Shown: positions 7,871 to 14,260, numbered from the stretch's first letter. The stretch: DNA of 20,893 nt from Chloroflexota bacterium (GCA_016199325.1 JACQGW010000030.1:1-20893); one strand, 5' to 3'. The notes: generated by a model not told the origin, from the letters alone. Numbers and translations: made by a program.

Positions 7871-7944
7871 GGGCCCCGGTCTACCATGGGATTCCCGGCA
7901 CCGCTTGCCGATCACGCTCCACTCCACTGTGGAGGATAAGTCAA

Positions 7945-8745
7945 ATGGATCACAGCGGGGTACATCTCCACGCAAACCCTCTGCTCCCGGCTGCGACGAG
8001 CGACTGGACCGGCGTTGCCCTGCTCCTGCTCGTCCTCGCCGGGCTGGCCAGCTCACTGCACTGCGTCGGGATGTGCGGCGGGTTCGCCATCGCGGCGTCA
8101 CGCGCTCGGTTGACCCGGCGATTCGGTCTCTCCGGTACGGTCCTCTATACGGTCGGCCGCCTGACCAGCTACACGACGGTCGGCGCCATCGCCGGCGCCA
8201 TCGGCCAGTCGCTCTGGGTGGTCGCCGCCCTGGCCGGCCTGCAGAGCGCGGTCGCGATCGTGGCCGGCGTCGCGCTGAGCATCGCCGGGCTTCGCCTGCT
8301 GGGCCTGCGGACCGGCGGTAACGCCGATGCCGACCCCCTGACCCGACTGTTCGTCGCCCTGAGCGCGCCGCTCCGCGGGCTCGTGCCCCCGGCCGGCCCC
8401 GGCCAGGCCTGGCTCCTGGGCGTCCTGAACGGCCTGTTGCCCTGTCCGGTGGTCTACGCCTTCGTGCCGGCGGCCGTCGCCGCGGGCTCGCCATCGGCGG
8501 GCGCGGCCGTCCTCGGCGCCGTCGGACTTGGCACGATCCCGGCAATGGCCCTGGCCGGCGCGCTCGCCACGATCTTCGAGCGCTGGCGCCGCCAGGCCGC
8601 CGCCCCATTCCAGGGCAGAGTGCCGACGGCTCCGCTTCCCGCACCGTGGCGACACCTGCTCCCCTGGGCGGGCCGTCTTCCCGGCGTCCTCGCCATCGCC
8701 ATCGGCGCGTTCCTCGTCGGCCGCGGCGCTCTCGGGATCGGGTGA
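7945..8745 (+). CDS. TauE/SafE-type (DsbD_2-like) membrane protein, probable copper/oxidase maturation factor
   Basis: 266 residues with about six hydrophobic segments. It has the two signature Cys regions of the DsbD_2-like branch: LASSLHCVGMCGGF (H39, C40, C44) in the first helix and LNGLLPCPVVYAF (C167) after a central Gly/Pro-rich loop. Proteins of this branch are annotated as sulfite exporters, but members lie next to ccoI/ccoS/fixH in cbb3 clusters of many bacteria, and paired membrane Cys suggest a role in copper or thiol transfer. The short N-terminus MDHSGVHLHAN adds possible metal-binding His. ATG 7945 is chosen because GGAGG (7931-7935) precedes it; the open frame upstream to 7732 is low-complexity and overlaps the ATPase. 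Confidence 0.8.
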   Translation: MDHSGVHLHANPLLPAATSDWTGVALLLLVLAGLASSLHCVGMCGGFAIAASRARLTRRFGLSGTVLYTVGRLTSYTTVGAIAGAIGQSLWVVAALAGLQSAVAIVAGVALSIAGLRLLGLRTGGNADADPLTRLFVALSAPLRGLVPPAGPGQAWLLGVLNGLLPCPVVYAFVPAAVAAGSPSAGAAVLGAVGLGTIPAMALAGALATIFERWRRQAAAPFQGRVPTAPLPAPWRHLLPWAGRLPGVLAIAIGAFLVGRGALGIG

Positions 8746-8748
8746 GAC

Positions 8749-8848
8749 GTCATACGTCATGCGTCATGCGTCAAGCGTCATGCGTGGTCGGTGACGGGTG
8801 ACGGGTGACGCATGACGAGTGACGTGGGATGACGCATGACGCATGACG
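8749..8848. repeat. Inverted pair of period-7 repeat arrays after the oxidase cluster
   Basis: Left units: GTCATAC, GTCATGC, GTCATGC, GTCAAGC, GTCATGC (8749-8783). Right units from 8791: GTGACGG twice, GTGACGC, ATGACGA, GTGACGT, then TGACGCA repeats to 8848. A 19-bp perfect inverted match pairs 8755-8773 with 8830-8848, so the RNA forms a long hairpin just after the last oxidase gene. It is built like the array at 734-886 but from different 7-mers. Confidence 0.85.
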
Positions 8849-8856
8849 AAAACCGC

Positions 8857-8862
8857 TATAAT
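8857..8862 (+). promoter_or_regulatory. Candidate -10 element for the nitroreductase gene
   Basis: TATAAT is embedded in CCGCTATAATAGCGG (8853-8867), whose 7-bp arms are perfectly inverted around a single A. It begins 4 bases after the 7-bp repeat array, so any -35 would lie within the array. No good TTGACA is seen. Confidence 0.6.
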
Positions 8863-8911
8863 AGCGGCGCCCGGCCCGAGGTCGGAGCCGATGGGTGAAG
8901 GAGGGCGCGCG

Positions 8912-9577
8912 ATGCCCGAAGAAGCAGAACGTCAAGGGATGTCGCTCTTTGATGCCGTGTACACGCTCCGGTCGATCCGGCGGTTTCGCCGGGACCCGGT
9001 GCCGGTGGCGGTGGTGCGCCACCTGATCGAGGCAGCGACGCGGGCCGCAAACGGAGGCAATGCCCAGACGTGGCGTTTCGTCGTCGTGGCCGACCCGGCT
9101 CTTCGGGCGGCGGTCGGAGACGTCTACCGCCGCAGCTTCGCCGACGTCTACCCGTACCCGCCGCAGCCCGATCCCCGGCGCGAGCGGCTCTGGAAGAAGG
9201 CGTACCACCTGGCCGAGCACATGGGCGACGAGCCGCCGATCCTGATCGTCGTCTGCCTGGAGCGCACTGCCGGCTCGCCGCCGCCGACCGGCACCGGCGC
9301 CATCACCTTCGGCTCGTCGGCCTATCCCGCCGTCCAGAACCTGATGCTGGCCGCCCGCGCCTACGGTCTCGGCACCTGCCTGACGACGATCCACCGCGCC
9401 CGCGAGGCCGAGTTGCGCGTCGCTCTCGGCATCCCCGAGCACGTCGAGACCATGGCCCTCATCCCACTCGGCCACCCGGCCGAGCAGTTCGGGTCGCTGA
9501 CGCGCCGTCCCGTTGAGGAGGTATCCTACTGGGACCGCTGGGGCGCGCCGTTCGCCGTCGCGGCGCCGGCAGACTGA
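8912..9577 (+). CDS. Nitroreductase-family FMN oxidoreductase
   Basis: 221-residue flavin oxidoreductase of the nitroreductase fold, likely a dimeric NAD(P)H-dependent enzyme; substrate unknown. Typical elements: YTLRSIRRFRRDPVP (FMN phosphate-binding Arg cluster), AATRAANGGNAQTWRF, SSAYPAVQNLMLAARAYGLG, and the ending with ALIPLGHPAEQ. ATG 8912 is chosen since AAGGAGG (8898-8904) lies 7 bases before it; in-frame ATGs at 8843 and 8891 lie in or before the promoter/ribosome site. It is separated from the oxidase cluster by repeats and its own promoter and is convergent with the minus-strand pair. Confidence 0.9.
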   Translation: MPEEAERQGMSLFDAVYTLRSIRRFRRDPVPVAVVRHLIEAATRAANGGNAQTWRFVVVADPALRAAVGDVYRRSFADVYPYPPQPDPRRERLWKKAYHLAEHMGDEPPILIVVCLERTAGSPPPTGTGAITFGSSAYPAVQNLMLAARAYGLGTCLTTIHRAREAELRVALGIPEHVETMALIPLGHPAEQFGSLTRRPVEEVSYWDRWGAPFAVAAPAD

Positions 9578-9684
9578 CGGAGGCTTTGGGGAGGTCGAAT
9601 CGCCAGGACGCCAAGATCGCCAGGTAAGATGCCTTATGGGGGTCCTCTTGCTTGGTCAGTCTTTCAAGGATCTGGTTCGGAAGG

Positions 9685-10125
9685 TCAGGGAAACAGCGCC
9701 TTGATGCCTGCAAGATCCAGGACGGCGGCGGCGGTCAGGACGACGCTCCAGAAGACGATGCTCAGCGCCATCCAGGCCAGTAGGTAGCGCATCGGCGCGC
9801 CGAGGGCCATGCCGAGGGCCGTCGCGAGCGGCGCGCCGGTCACCATTGGCGCCGCCAGAGCCAGCCCCACGATTCCGTAGCGGCGCCAGATGCGGGAGAG
9901 CCGGCCGTGGTGTCGGCTCTGACCTCTCCCACGCCGAAGGATCAGCCACGTCCGCGCGCGCTCGCCCAGGAGCCCGACGACAGCCGAGCCGGCGATGTTG
10001 CCGCCTGCCGCCGACACGCCCGTCACCACAGGGTCAAGCTGAAGCGCCAGGCCGGCCGGGATGGCCGCCCACAGCTCGACCATCCCGATCCCGACCACAG
10101 CCAGGATACGCGCCACTACGTCCAT
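9685..10125 (-). CDS. Small multidrug-export-type membrane protein (PF06695-like)
   Basis: 146 residues, about four hydrophobic helices, with AGGNIAGSAVVGLLGERARTW and RRYGIVGLALAAPMVTGAPLATALGMALGAP, the pattern of the 'putative small multi-drug export protein' family related to DedA/SNARE-associated proteins. Real substrate is unknown. AAGGA in the upstream minus strand, about 10 bases before the ATG at 10125, supports this start. The start lies 92 bases inside the end of the preceding gene on the same strand, so the two are probably cotranscribed and possibly translationally coupled. Confidence 0.82.
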   Translation of the reverse strand: MDVVARILAVVGIGMVELWAAIPAGLALQLDPVVTGVSAAGGNIAGSAVVGLLGERARTWLILRRGRGQSRHHGRLSRIWRRYGIVGLALAAPMVTGAPLATALGMALGAPMRYLLAWMALSIVFWSVVLTAAAVLDLAGIKALFP

Positions 10126-10984
10126 GCGAAACGGTTCCTTCAGAAGACATCAACCCCGGGCCGATGCGCCTGCCGATCGCGTGCGCCAGTTGTGCCGGAT
10201 CGTCGGCCGCGAGGTGGAGGGTGCTCACGGGCACCGTCGGGCCGAGCACGCCTTCCAGCGCGACCGGTGCCCGGAGCCGCAGCGTCACATCGGTCCGCCC
10301 GCCGACCGTCAGGTAGCCCGCGTTCTCATCTGCGGCCAGTTGAAAGCCGTCGTTGCCTTTCGGCGCCCGGCGGCGCTTGTGCTCCACTTCGGCGATCTGC
10401 GCGTAGGGAATCTGGCCGCGCGTCAGCGCGCCGTAGCGGACGCGAATGGCGGATGCCTCCAGGCGGTGCGGGAGCACGAGCAGCGAGGCGTGGAAGGCGA
10501 ACGCCCAGATCAGCATGTAGATGGCGCCGACGATCAGAAGCCAGCGGAGCCAGGCCCAGGGCACGATCATCTCGAAAAGGAGGAGCTCGACCGGTGTTGT
10601 CACAACCACCACGACCAGGAGCGATCCGACGATCGATCGCCGATGGTAGGCGAACTCCTCCGACCCTGGCGAACGGCGCCGGAAGAGCCATTGCCAGAGG
10701 CAGAGCCAGAGGAGGGGCTCCATCGCCACGACGCGCGCCACGGGGCTGGGGAGAAGCACCGTAAGCCCGTCCTCCACAGCTTGCCAGAGGTCGACACCCG
10801 CCGCCCGATTCTGACGATAGCGACGCACGGCGACGACGATCTGCCGCCCGGCCACGAGCGCCAGCAGCACCTCGATCCCGACGACGACGCCGACGGCGGT
10901 GCCGACGTCCAGCCGGCCCGTGCCGACAAGGGCGGCCTCGACGACGACGAGCGCGGGCAGTGTCCACTTGAGGATGCGCTCCAC
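10034..10984 (-). CDS. Membrane protein with a bacterial PH-like domain, unknown function
   Basis: 316 residues from a GTG start at 10984, preceded by GAGGAGG 7 bases upstream. Four or more hydrophobic segments in the first ~180 residues, then a soluble part (LEASAIRVRYGALTRGQIPY, IAEVEHKRR, GGRTDVTLRLRAPV) that looks like a bacterial PH (bPH) domain. Function is not known. The last ~30 residues (after RRIGPGLMSSEG) overlap the next gene and look like out-of-frame sequence. A one-base shift in the CCCGGGG run near 10160 would give a stop just before the next gene, so the natural C-terminus may be shorter. Confidence 0.72.
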   Translation of the reverse strand: MERILKWTLPALVVVEAALVGTGRLDVGTAVGVVVGIEVLLALVAGRQIVVAVRRYRQNRAAGVDLWQAVEDGLTVLLPSPVARVVAMEPLLWLCLWQWLFRRRSPGSEEFAYHRRSIVGSLLVVVVVTTPVELLLFEMIVPWAWLRWLLIVGAIYMLIWAFAFHASLLVLPHRLEASAIRVRYGALTRGQIPYAQIAEVEHKRRRAPKGNDGFQLAADENAGYLTVGGRTDVTLRLRAPVALEGVLGPTVPVSTLHLAADDPAQLAHAIGRRIGPGLMSSEGTVSHGRSGAYPGCGRDRDGRAVGGHPGRPGASA

Positions 10985-11018
10985 GGCAGGACCTCCTCAT
11001 TCGCCGCCGGTCTCGGGG

Positions 11019-11222
11019 CTCGTGGGAACTCGTGGGAACTCGCGGGACCTTGTAGGAACTCGTGGGAGTTCGTGGGAACGCTGCCCTGCCAAGACCCTCC
11101 CTCCTCCATCATGCTGAGCCGCAGCGAAGCATCTCTCCAGCTCGATTGAGCGGCCATCGGGAGATGCTTCGCTGCGGCTCAGCATGACGGAGTCCCCACG
11201 AGCTCCTGCGAGTTCCTACGAG
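11019..11222. repeat. Composite palindromic element: period-10 arrays around a 27-bp inverted repeat
   Basis: Six 10-mers of CTCGTGGGAA type (11019-11078), then a perfect 27-bp inverted repeat (11109-11135 and 11161-11187; core GCTGAGCCGCAGCGAAGCAT) around a 25-base loop, then three 10-mers of TTCCTACGAG type (11193-11222), the complement of the first array. The whole ~200 bp is a nested palindrome in the gap between the PH-like gene and the regulator. The same 27-mer and right-hand array recur at 20641-20878. No transposase is near. Confidence 0.9.
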
Positions 11223-11254
11223 CTTGCCGAACGTACCGGTCGACTCCGCGCTAT

Positions 11255-11272
11255 GTTTGGTACATTCCAAAC
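11255..11272. promoter_or_regulatory. Operator-like palindrome 1 upstream of the GbsR-type gene
   Basis: GTTTGGTACATTCCAAAC, extendable by AT on each side to 11253-11274 (8-bp perfect arms, 6-base centre). It is a strong dyad about 120 bases before the regulator gene. Confidence 0.6.
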
Positions 11273-11366
11273 ATCTATGGGTATTGTACTCCCAGGCTGC
11301 GTCGAATGCAACTGCCCGGAGTGCCAGTTGCGCTCGCCCTCATCCGGCGCGACAATGCGAGTGGAT

Positions 11367-11384
11367 GTTTGGAACAAACGAAAC
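11367..11384. promoter_or_regulatory. Operator-like site 2 just before the GbsR-type gene
   Basis: GTTTGGAACAAACGAAAC matches site 1 at 14 of 18 positions with the same GTTTGGnACA..C.AAAC frame, and ends 12 bases before the ATG. A possible promoter lies between the two sites: TTGCGC (11328-11333), 17 bases, GACAAT (11351-11356), placing the start of transcription just before this site. Autorepression with a looped or roadblock arrangement is plausible. Confidence 0.55.
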
Positions 11385-11395
11385 GTTGATCGATC

Positions 11396-11923
11396 ATGGA
11401 TGAACAAGACCGGAAACTGAGTGAGGCTCGTCAGGTTGTCGTCGACGCGCTCGGCCGAGCGATGGCGCTGTACGGTTTGCCCATCGCCCTGGGACGCACC
11501 TACGCCCTGCTCTACCTCGCCGACACGCCTTTGAGCGTGACTGAGATCACCGGTCGGCTCGGCATCACCAAGGGAACGGCGAGCGTCAACGTGCACATGC
11601 TGGAGCGGCTGCGGCTCGTTCGCCGAGTGTGGCCGCCCGGCCGCCGCGGCAAGTTCTACGTCGCCGAGCGAGACTACCGGCAGGTTCTGGCGGAGCTCAT
11701 GAGAACGACGGTCGCCGCCGAGCTGGCGATGGTGACGAGCGCCCTCGACGAGAGCGACCGGCTGCTGCGGGAGGTCGAGACAGGCCCGGCCACCGCTGCT
11801 CAGGCGCAGGCCCGGGCAGATCGGCCGAAGGTCGCAGCCCTCCGCCAGCAGTATGAGGTCACCTTCCGACTGCTCCAGTCGCTCGTCGACGCCATGAGCG
11901 AGGCCGGCCGCGCTGGCCCCTAG
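11396..11923 (+). CDS. GbsR/MarR-type transcriptional regulator
   Basis: 175 residues. The N-terminal helices and winged helix read ALYGLPIALGRTYALLYLAD, LSVTEITGRLGITKGTASVN and LVRRVWPPGRRGKFYVAE, the pattern of the GbsR branch of MarR-like repressors, where long N- and C-terminal helices make the dimer. The C-terminal half is Ala/Arg/Glu-rich helix. No clear ribosome binding site precedes ATG 11396, and the leader may be only ~30 bases. Two similar operator-like sites upstream suggest autoregulation. It is convergent with an SdpI-family gene and shares the last four bases, CTAG, with it. GbsR proteins respond to choline/betaine in Bacillus; the ligand here is unknown. Confidence 0.85.
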   Translation: MDEQDRKLSEARQVVVDALGRAMALYGLPIALGRTYALLYLADTPLSVTEITGRLGITKGTASVNVHMLERLRLVRRVWPPGRRGKFYVAERDYRQVLAELMRTTVAAELAMVTSALDESDRLLREVETGPATAAQAQARADRPKVAALRQQYEVTFRLLQSLVDAMSEAGRAGP

Positions 11924-12594
11924 CCACGTCCGATCGACTGCTTGTTCGGATCGGTCTTCCAGATGTGGTACGAGTACGCGACGAGCACCGCCAACAGGAC
12001 GATGCTTCCGCCCAGCATGAGCCCGAACACCAGCAGGGCGTTGCCGACGAGCGCCGACAGGATGAGGAGAGTGCCGAGGAGGATGAACAGCCGGCCACCA
12101 AGCCGGTGGGTCTCGGCCCAGGCGAGCTCGCTGGAGAGCGTCCAGGGCGTCCGGATGCCGAAGATGAAGTTGCTCCGGATCCGGTCCATGACGCGACCCA
12201 TCACGACGAACAGCAGCCCAATCGTGATCGCCATGACCGAGGGGATGTCGACGGCCTGCCCGAGCGCGGCGAGCACGACGGTCACGTCGATGGCCGCCAG
12301 CACCAGGACCGTCGCGATCCAGACCGCCGTGTACGCCAGATGCGATCGCTCCAGGTTCCGCCGGCGCGGCTCGATCAATGGGATCAGCGCGAACAGGGCG
12401 ACGACGGCGACGGCGATGAGCGGCAGGACGAGGAGCCCTTCGACCTTGTCGCCGTATCGGTCGGGGGTGCCCTGGATTCCCCAGTGGACGGGCATCCGGG
12501 CGCCGGCCGGAAGCTGCACCCAGGCCCAGATGCTGAGCGCCAGCATCCCCGCGACGATTGCACCGCTGGCGATGAGCGCCGGCTTCCGATTCAT
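11920..12594 (-). CDS. SdpI-family membrane protein (DUF1648 plus SdpI domain)
   Basis: 224 residues and six hydrophobic segments. The N-terminal part has the DUF1648 signature LPAGARMPVHWGIQGTPDRYGDK; the C-terminal part has the SdpI signature RSNFIFGIRTPWTLSSELAWAETHRLGGRLF. In Bacillus, SdpI gives immunity to the SDP toxin and captures the repressor SdpR at the membrane; most homologues, including this one, have no demonstrated role. ATG 12594 is chosen since GGAGGGG precedes it and a promoter (-10 at 12623-12628) lies inside the longer open frame to 12645. There is no sdpC-like toxin gene or ArsR-type SdpR in the window; the nearby regulator is GbsR-like. Confidence 0.88.
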   Translation of the reverse strand: MNRKPALIASGAIVAGMLALSIWAWVQLPAGARMPVHWGIQGTPDRYGDKVEGLLVLPLIAVAVVALFALIPLIEPRRRNLERSHLAYTAVWIATVLVLAAIDVTVVLAALGQAVDIPSVMAITIGLLFVVMGRVMDRIRSNFIFGIRTPWTLSSELAWAETHRLGGRLFILLGTLLILSALVGNALLVFGLMLGGSIVLLAVLVAYSYHIWKTDPNKQSIGRG

Positions 12595-12622
12595 CGACCC
12601 CTCCGCGTGCCGCTCACTTCCC

Positions 12623-12631
12623 AGTATACCA
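12623..12631 (-). promoter_or_regulatory. Extended -10 promoter for the SdpI-family gene
   Basis: Minus strand reads TGGTATACT, an extended -10, about 30 bases before the ATG at 12594. The -35 is weak, as expected for an extended -10 type. The same nonamer precedes the manganese riboswitch. Confidence 0.6.
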
Positions 12632-12653
12632 CCGGGGTCCTGCATTGCGGGTG

Positions 12654-13217
12654 CTACAGGAGCGCGTCGCCGATGGTCACGATGCCCGACAGGATGAACA
12701 CGGCCGCGGCGGCGTACCGGATCGCCCGCTCGGGCAGCCGCCGTCCGACCACGATGGCCACCAGGATGGCGATGCCGTCCGCGACGACCATCCCCAGCGA
12801 CGAGCCCAGCCAGACCGGCACAAACGCCCGTTGCTGGCTTGCCAGCGTGACCGTCATCAGCATCGTCTTGTCGCCGAGCTCCGCCAGGAAGAATGTCACG
12901 GCGACGGCCAGGAACGGTCCGAAGCGGCGCGCGTTCTTCGCCTCGCCGTCGCCCAGCGAATCGCCCCGGAGCGTCCAGAGGCCGAACCCGACGAAGGCGA
13001 TGCCGGCGGCGATGGCCAGCCAGAAGCCGGGGAGCGCCAGGCCCAGCAGCTCGCCGATGGCGACCGAGAAGAGGTGGACGAGCAAGGTGGCGACCAGAAT
13101 CCCGGCCAGCACCGTGCGGACGGGGAAACGAGTGGCGAACGCCAGCGAGACGAGCTGGGTCTTGTCGCCCATCTCGGCGGCGACGATGAAGAGGAGCGAT
13201 TGCCAGAAGGTAGCCAT
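12654..13217 (-). CDS. TMEM165/GDT1 (UPF0016) family manganese/calcium exporter
   Basis: 187 residues, six helices in two homologous halves, each with the family motif ExGD[KR][TS]: E15-MGDKT-20 and E113-LGDKT-118, which form the cation site. The halves are joined by a charged loop (RGDSLGDGEAKNARRFG). Bacterial members such as MneA/MntX-type proteins export Mn2+. ATG 13217 has GGAGG 10 bases upstream; the open frame to 13286 runs into the terminator leader. The leader holds a yybP-ykoY riboswitch and terminator, which strongly supports a manganese role. Confidence 0.94.
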   Translation of the reverse strand: MATFWQSLLFIVAAEMGDKTQLVSLAFATRFPVRTVLAGILVATLLVHLFSVAIGELLGLALPGFWLAIAAGIAFVGFGLWTLRGDSLGDGEAKNARRFGPFLAVAVTFFLAELGDKTMLMTVTLASQQRAFVPVWLGSSLGMVVADGIAILVAIVVGRRLPERAIRYAAAAVFILSGIVTIGDALL

Positions 13218-13267
13218 GCCCCCGATCCTCCAGTTGCTCAGCTCACGTCTGTGGCCGGGGGCAAGAA

Positions 13268-13315
13268 AGAAAAACCCTCGACCCACCCCGTCCCGCTCGC
13301 GCGGCTGGACGTGGG
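13268..13315 (-). terminator. Rho-independent terminator downstream of the Mn riboswitch
   Basis: On the minus strand a GC-rich hairpin (CCCACGTCC ... GGGACGGGGTGGG, 13315-13281) is followed by GAGGGTTTTTCTTTC. It starts directly after the 3' strand of the aptamer's P1 helix, as expected for ligand-controlled termination, with the exporter gene about 50 bases beyond. Confidence 0.8.
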
Positions 13316-13421
13316 CCGAAGGTCTGGCTGGGCTAGCGGTGGCTACCCGGCGGGACCAGGGTCATCCCCAGCATGTTGATCCCGCCCTCGGTCGGTCAGA
13401 CCGGCAGTTACTCCCCTTCGG
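13316..13421 (-). promoter_or_regulatory. yybP-ykoY manganese riboswitch
   Basis: Minus-strand RNA. P1 closes as CCGAAGG (13421-13415) with CCTTCGG (13322-13316), 7 perfect pairs. Conserved parts are GGGGAGTA right after P1, ATCAACATGC in the middle, GACCCTGGTCCCGCCGGGTAG near the second leg, and GCCAGACC at the 3' end, as in the E. coli alx and B. subtilis examples. Mn2+ binding would stabilise the aptamer and allow read-through of the following terminator into the UPF0016 exporter gene. The first ~14 bases of the aptamer overlap the end of the deazaflavin nitroreductase gene. Confidence 0.88.
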
Positions 13422-14019
13422 AACGCTGCTCCCGAAGTATACCAGGTCGGACGCTCGGCCGCAAGATCCGTCCGCGCCGCAGGATCCAGCCGGCGCCGAG
13501 CACTGCCAACAGGATCCACAGCCAGCCGCCGGGGTCGCTTGGGCCATTCCCGATGCCCACGGGGCGAAAGCGGAGGACAGGGAAGCCGCTGACTTTGCTG
13601 CGCAGCAGATCGTCGGTCGCCGTATGCGGGTTGAACCCCAGCGCGAACCCGGCGAAGCCCGCATTTCTCAAGATCTGCCGGACCGCCCGAAGCTGCTCGT
13701 CGGGGTTGTCGACCTCCTCGGCGACCCCTGCCAGCGTTCCCCCGGGCAGAATGAGCTCGACGCCGGGCTGTGCCCGGAGGTTCAGGTACCAGTGGGAGAC
13801 CCGGCCAAACCCGGCCAGGCAGTAGACCTGGCCGTCGAGAATGGCATAGTTGACCGGCACGTACCGGGCTCTGCCCGTCCGAGCGCCGACGTTCTTCACC
13901 ACCATGATGTAGCCCGTGAACGGATTGCCCATGACTGGACCAAGGCCGAGCCGGAAGGCCGGCACCATGAGGTACCGGTTCAGGAGCCGGAGGAAGCTGC
14001 GTGGTGGTAGGTGTGCCAT
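13408..14019 (-). CDS. Deazaflavin (F420)-dependent nitroreductase-family protein
   Basis: 203 residues. The N-terminal part (MAHLPPRSFLRLLNRYLMVPAF) and the core (NPFTGYIMVVKNVGARTGRARYVPVNY, GQVYCLAGFGRVSHWYLNLRAQPGVEL) fit the Ddn/split-barrel family of mycobacteria and Chloroflexota, which use coenzyme F420. A C-terminal hydrophobic helix (GGWLWILLAVLGAGWIL) followed by many Arg suggests membrane attachment, which is an addition to the core. ATG 14019 is chosen because the family begins here; GAGGAT lies just upstream. No F420 biosynthesis gene is in the window. The 3' end carries the promoter of the next unit. Confidence 0.85.
   Translation of the reverse strand: MAHLPPRSFLRLLNRYLMVPAFRLGLGPVMGNPFTGYIMVVKNVGARTGRARYVPVNYAILDGQVYCLAGFGRVSHWYLNLRAQPGVELILPGGTLAGVAEEVDNPDEQLRAVRQILRNAGFAGFALGFNPHTATDDLLRSKVSGFPVLRFRPVGIGNGPSDPGGWLWILLAVLGAGWILRRGRILRPSVRPGILREQRSEGE
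13436..13444 (-). promoter_or_regulatory. Extended -10 promoter for the riboswitch and exporter
   Basis: Minus strand reads TGGTATACT, about 8 bases before the expected RNA start and 15 bases before P1. It lies inside the last codons of the upstream nitroreductase gene (stop at 13408), so that gene can also read through into the riboswitch. Confidence 0.65.
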
Positions 14020-14180
14020 GCCATCCTCATCGCGACGGTTGTTCCGCATCGACGGAGAAGAGACACGATACAGCTCGGTCGAGCGCGGCAGCAGTCGTGG
14101 CTCGTCGCCTGTACCGTGCACACGCGGGACCCGGAGGCCGCCCGCCCAGTTCGTTGGGACAGCGCACAGGCGGCCAGCCC

Positions 14181-14210
14181 ACTGTACGCCACTCAATACT
14201 GGCGGGTCAA
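14181..14210 (-). promoter_or_regulatory. Candidate promoter for the deazaflavin nitroreductase gene
   Basis: Minus strand: TTGACC (14210-14205), 18-base spacer, TACAGT (14186-14181). The leader to the start at 14019 would be about 155 bases and contains a GGCCGCC/GGCGGCC inverted pair (14136-14142 and 14169-14175). Confidence 0.5.
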
Positions 14211-14230
14211 GCCCTCAGAATGGGATCGAA

Positions 14231-14260
14231 TTGACAGGTACACCACAGAGGTATGACAAT
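14231..14260 (+). promoter_or_regulatory. Candidate promoter for the creatininase-family gene
   Basis: TTGACA (14231-14236) is followed by GGTATGACAAT, giving TATGAC at a 15-base or GACAAT at an 18-base spacing. The -35 is back-to-back with the opposite-strand promoter, 20 bases away. The 314-base gap between the two genes holds little else that I can see. Confidence 0.5.

Noticed and set aside
9594..9632. Possible CRISPR-like or tandem repeat (CGCCAGGACGCCAAGATCGCCAGG)
   Set aside because: Only three short imperfect units of 8-9 bases, no spacers; a minor simple repeat.
11920..12594. Complete toxin-immunity (sdp-like) operon
   Set aside because: No toxin or processing gene adjoins; SdpI-family proteins are common without toxins.
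12645..13379. Plus-strand open frame over the exporter gene
   Set aside because: Shadow; the minus strand has both ExGDKT motifs, a ribosome site and a riboswitch leader.
11965..14010. 681-codon plus-strand open frame
   Set aside because: Runs antisense through the SdpI, exporter, riboswitch and nitroreductase genes and has shadow composition.
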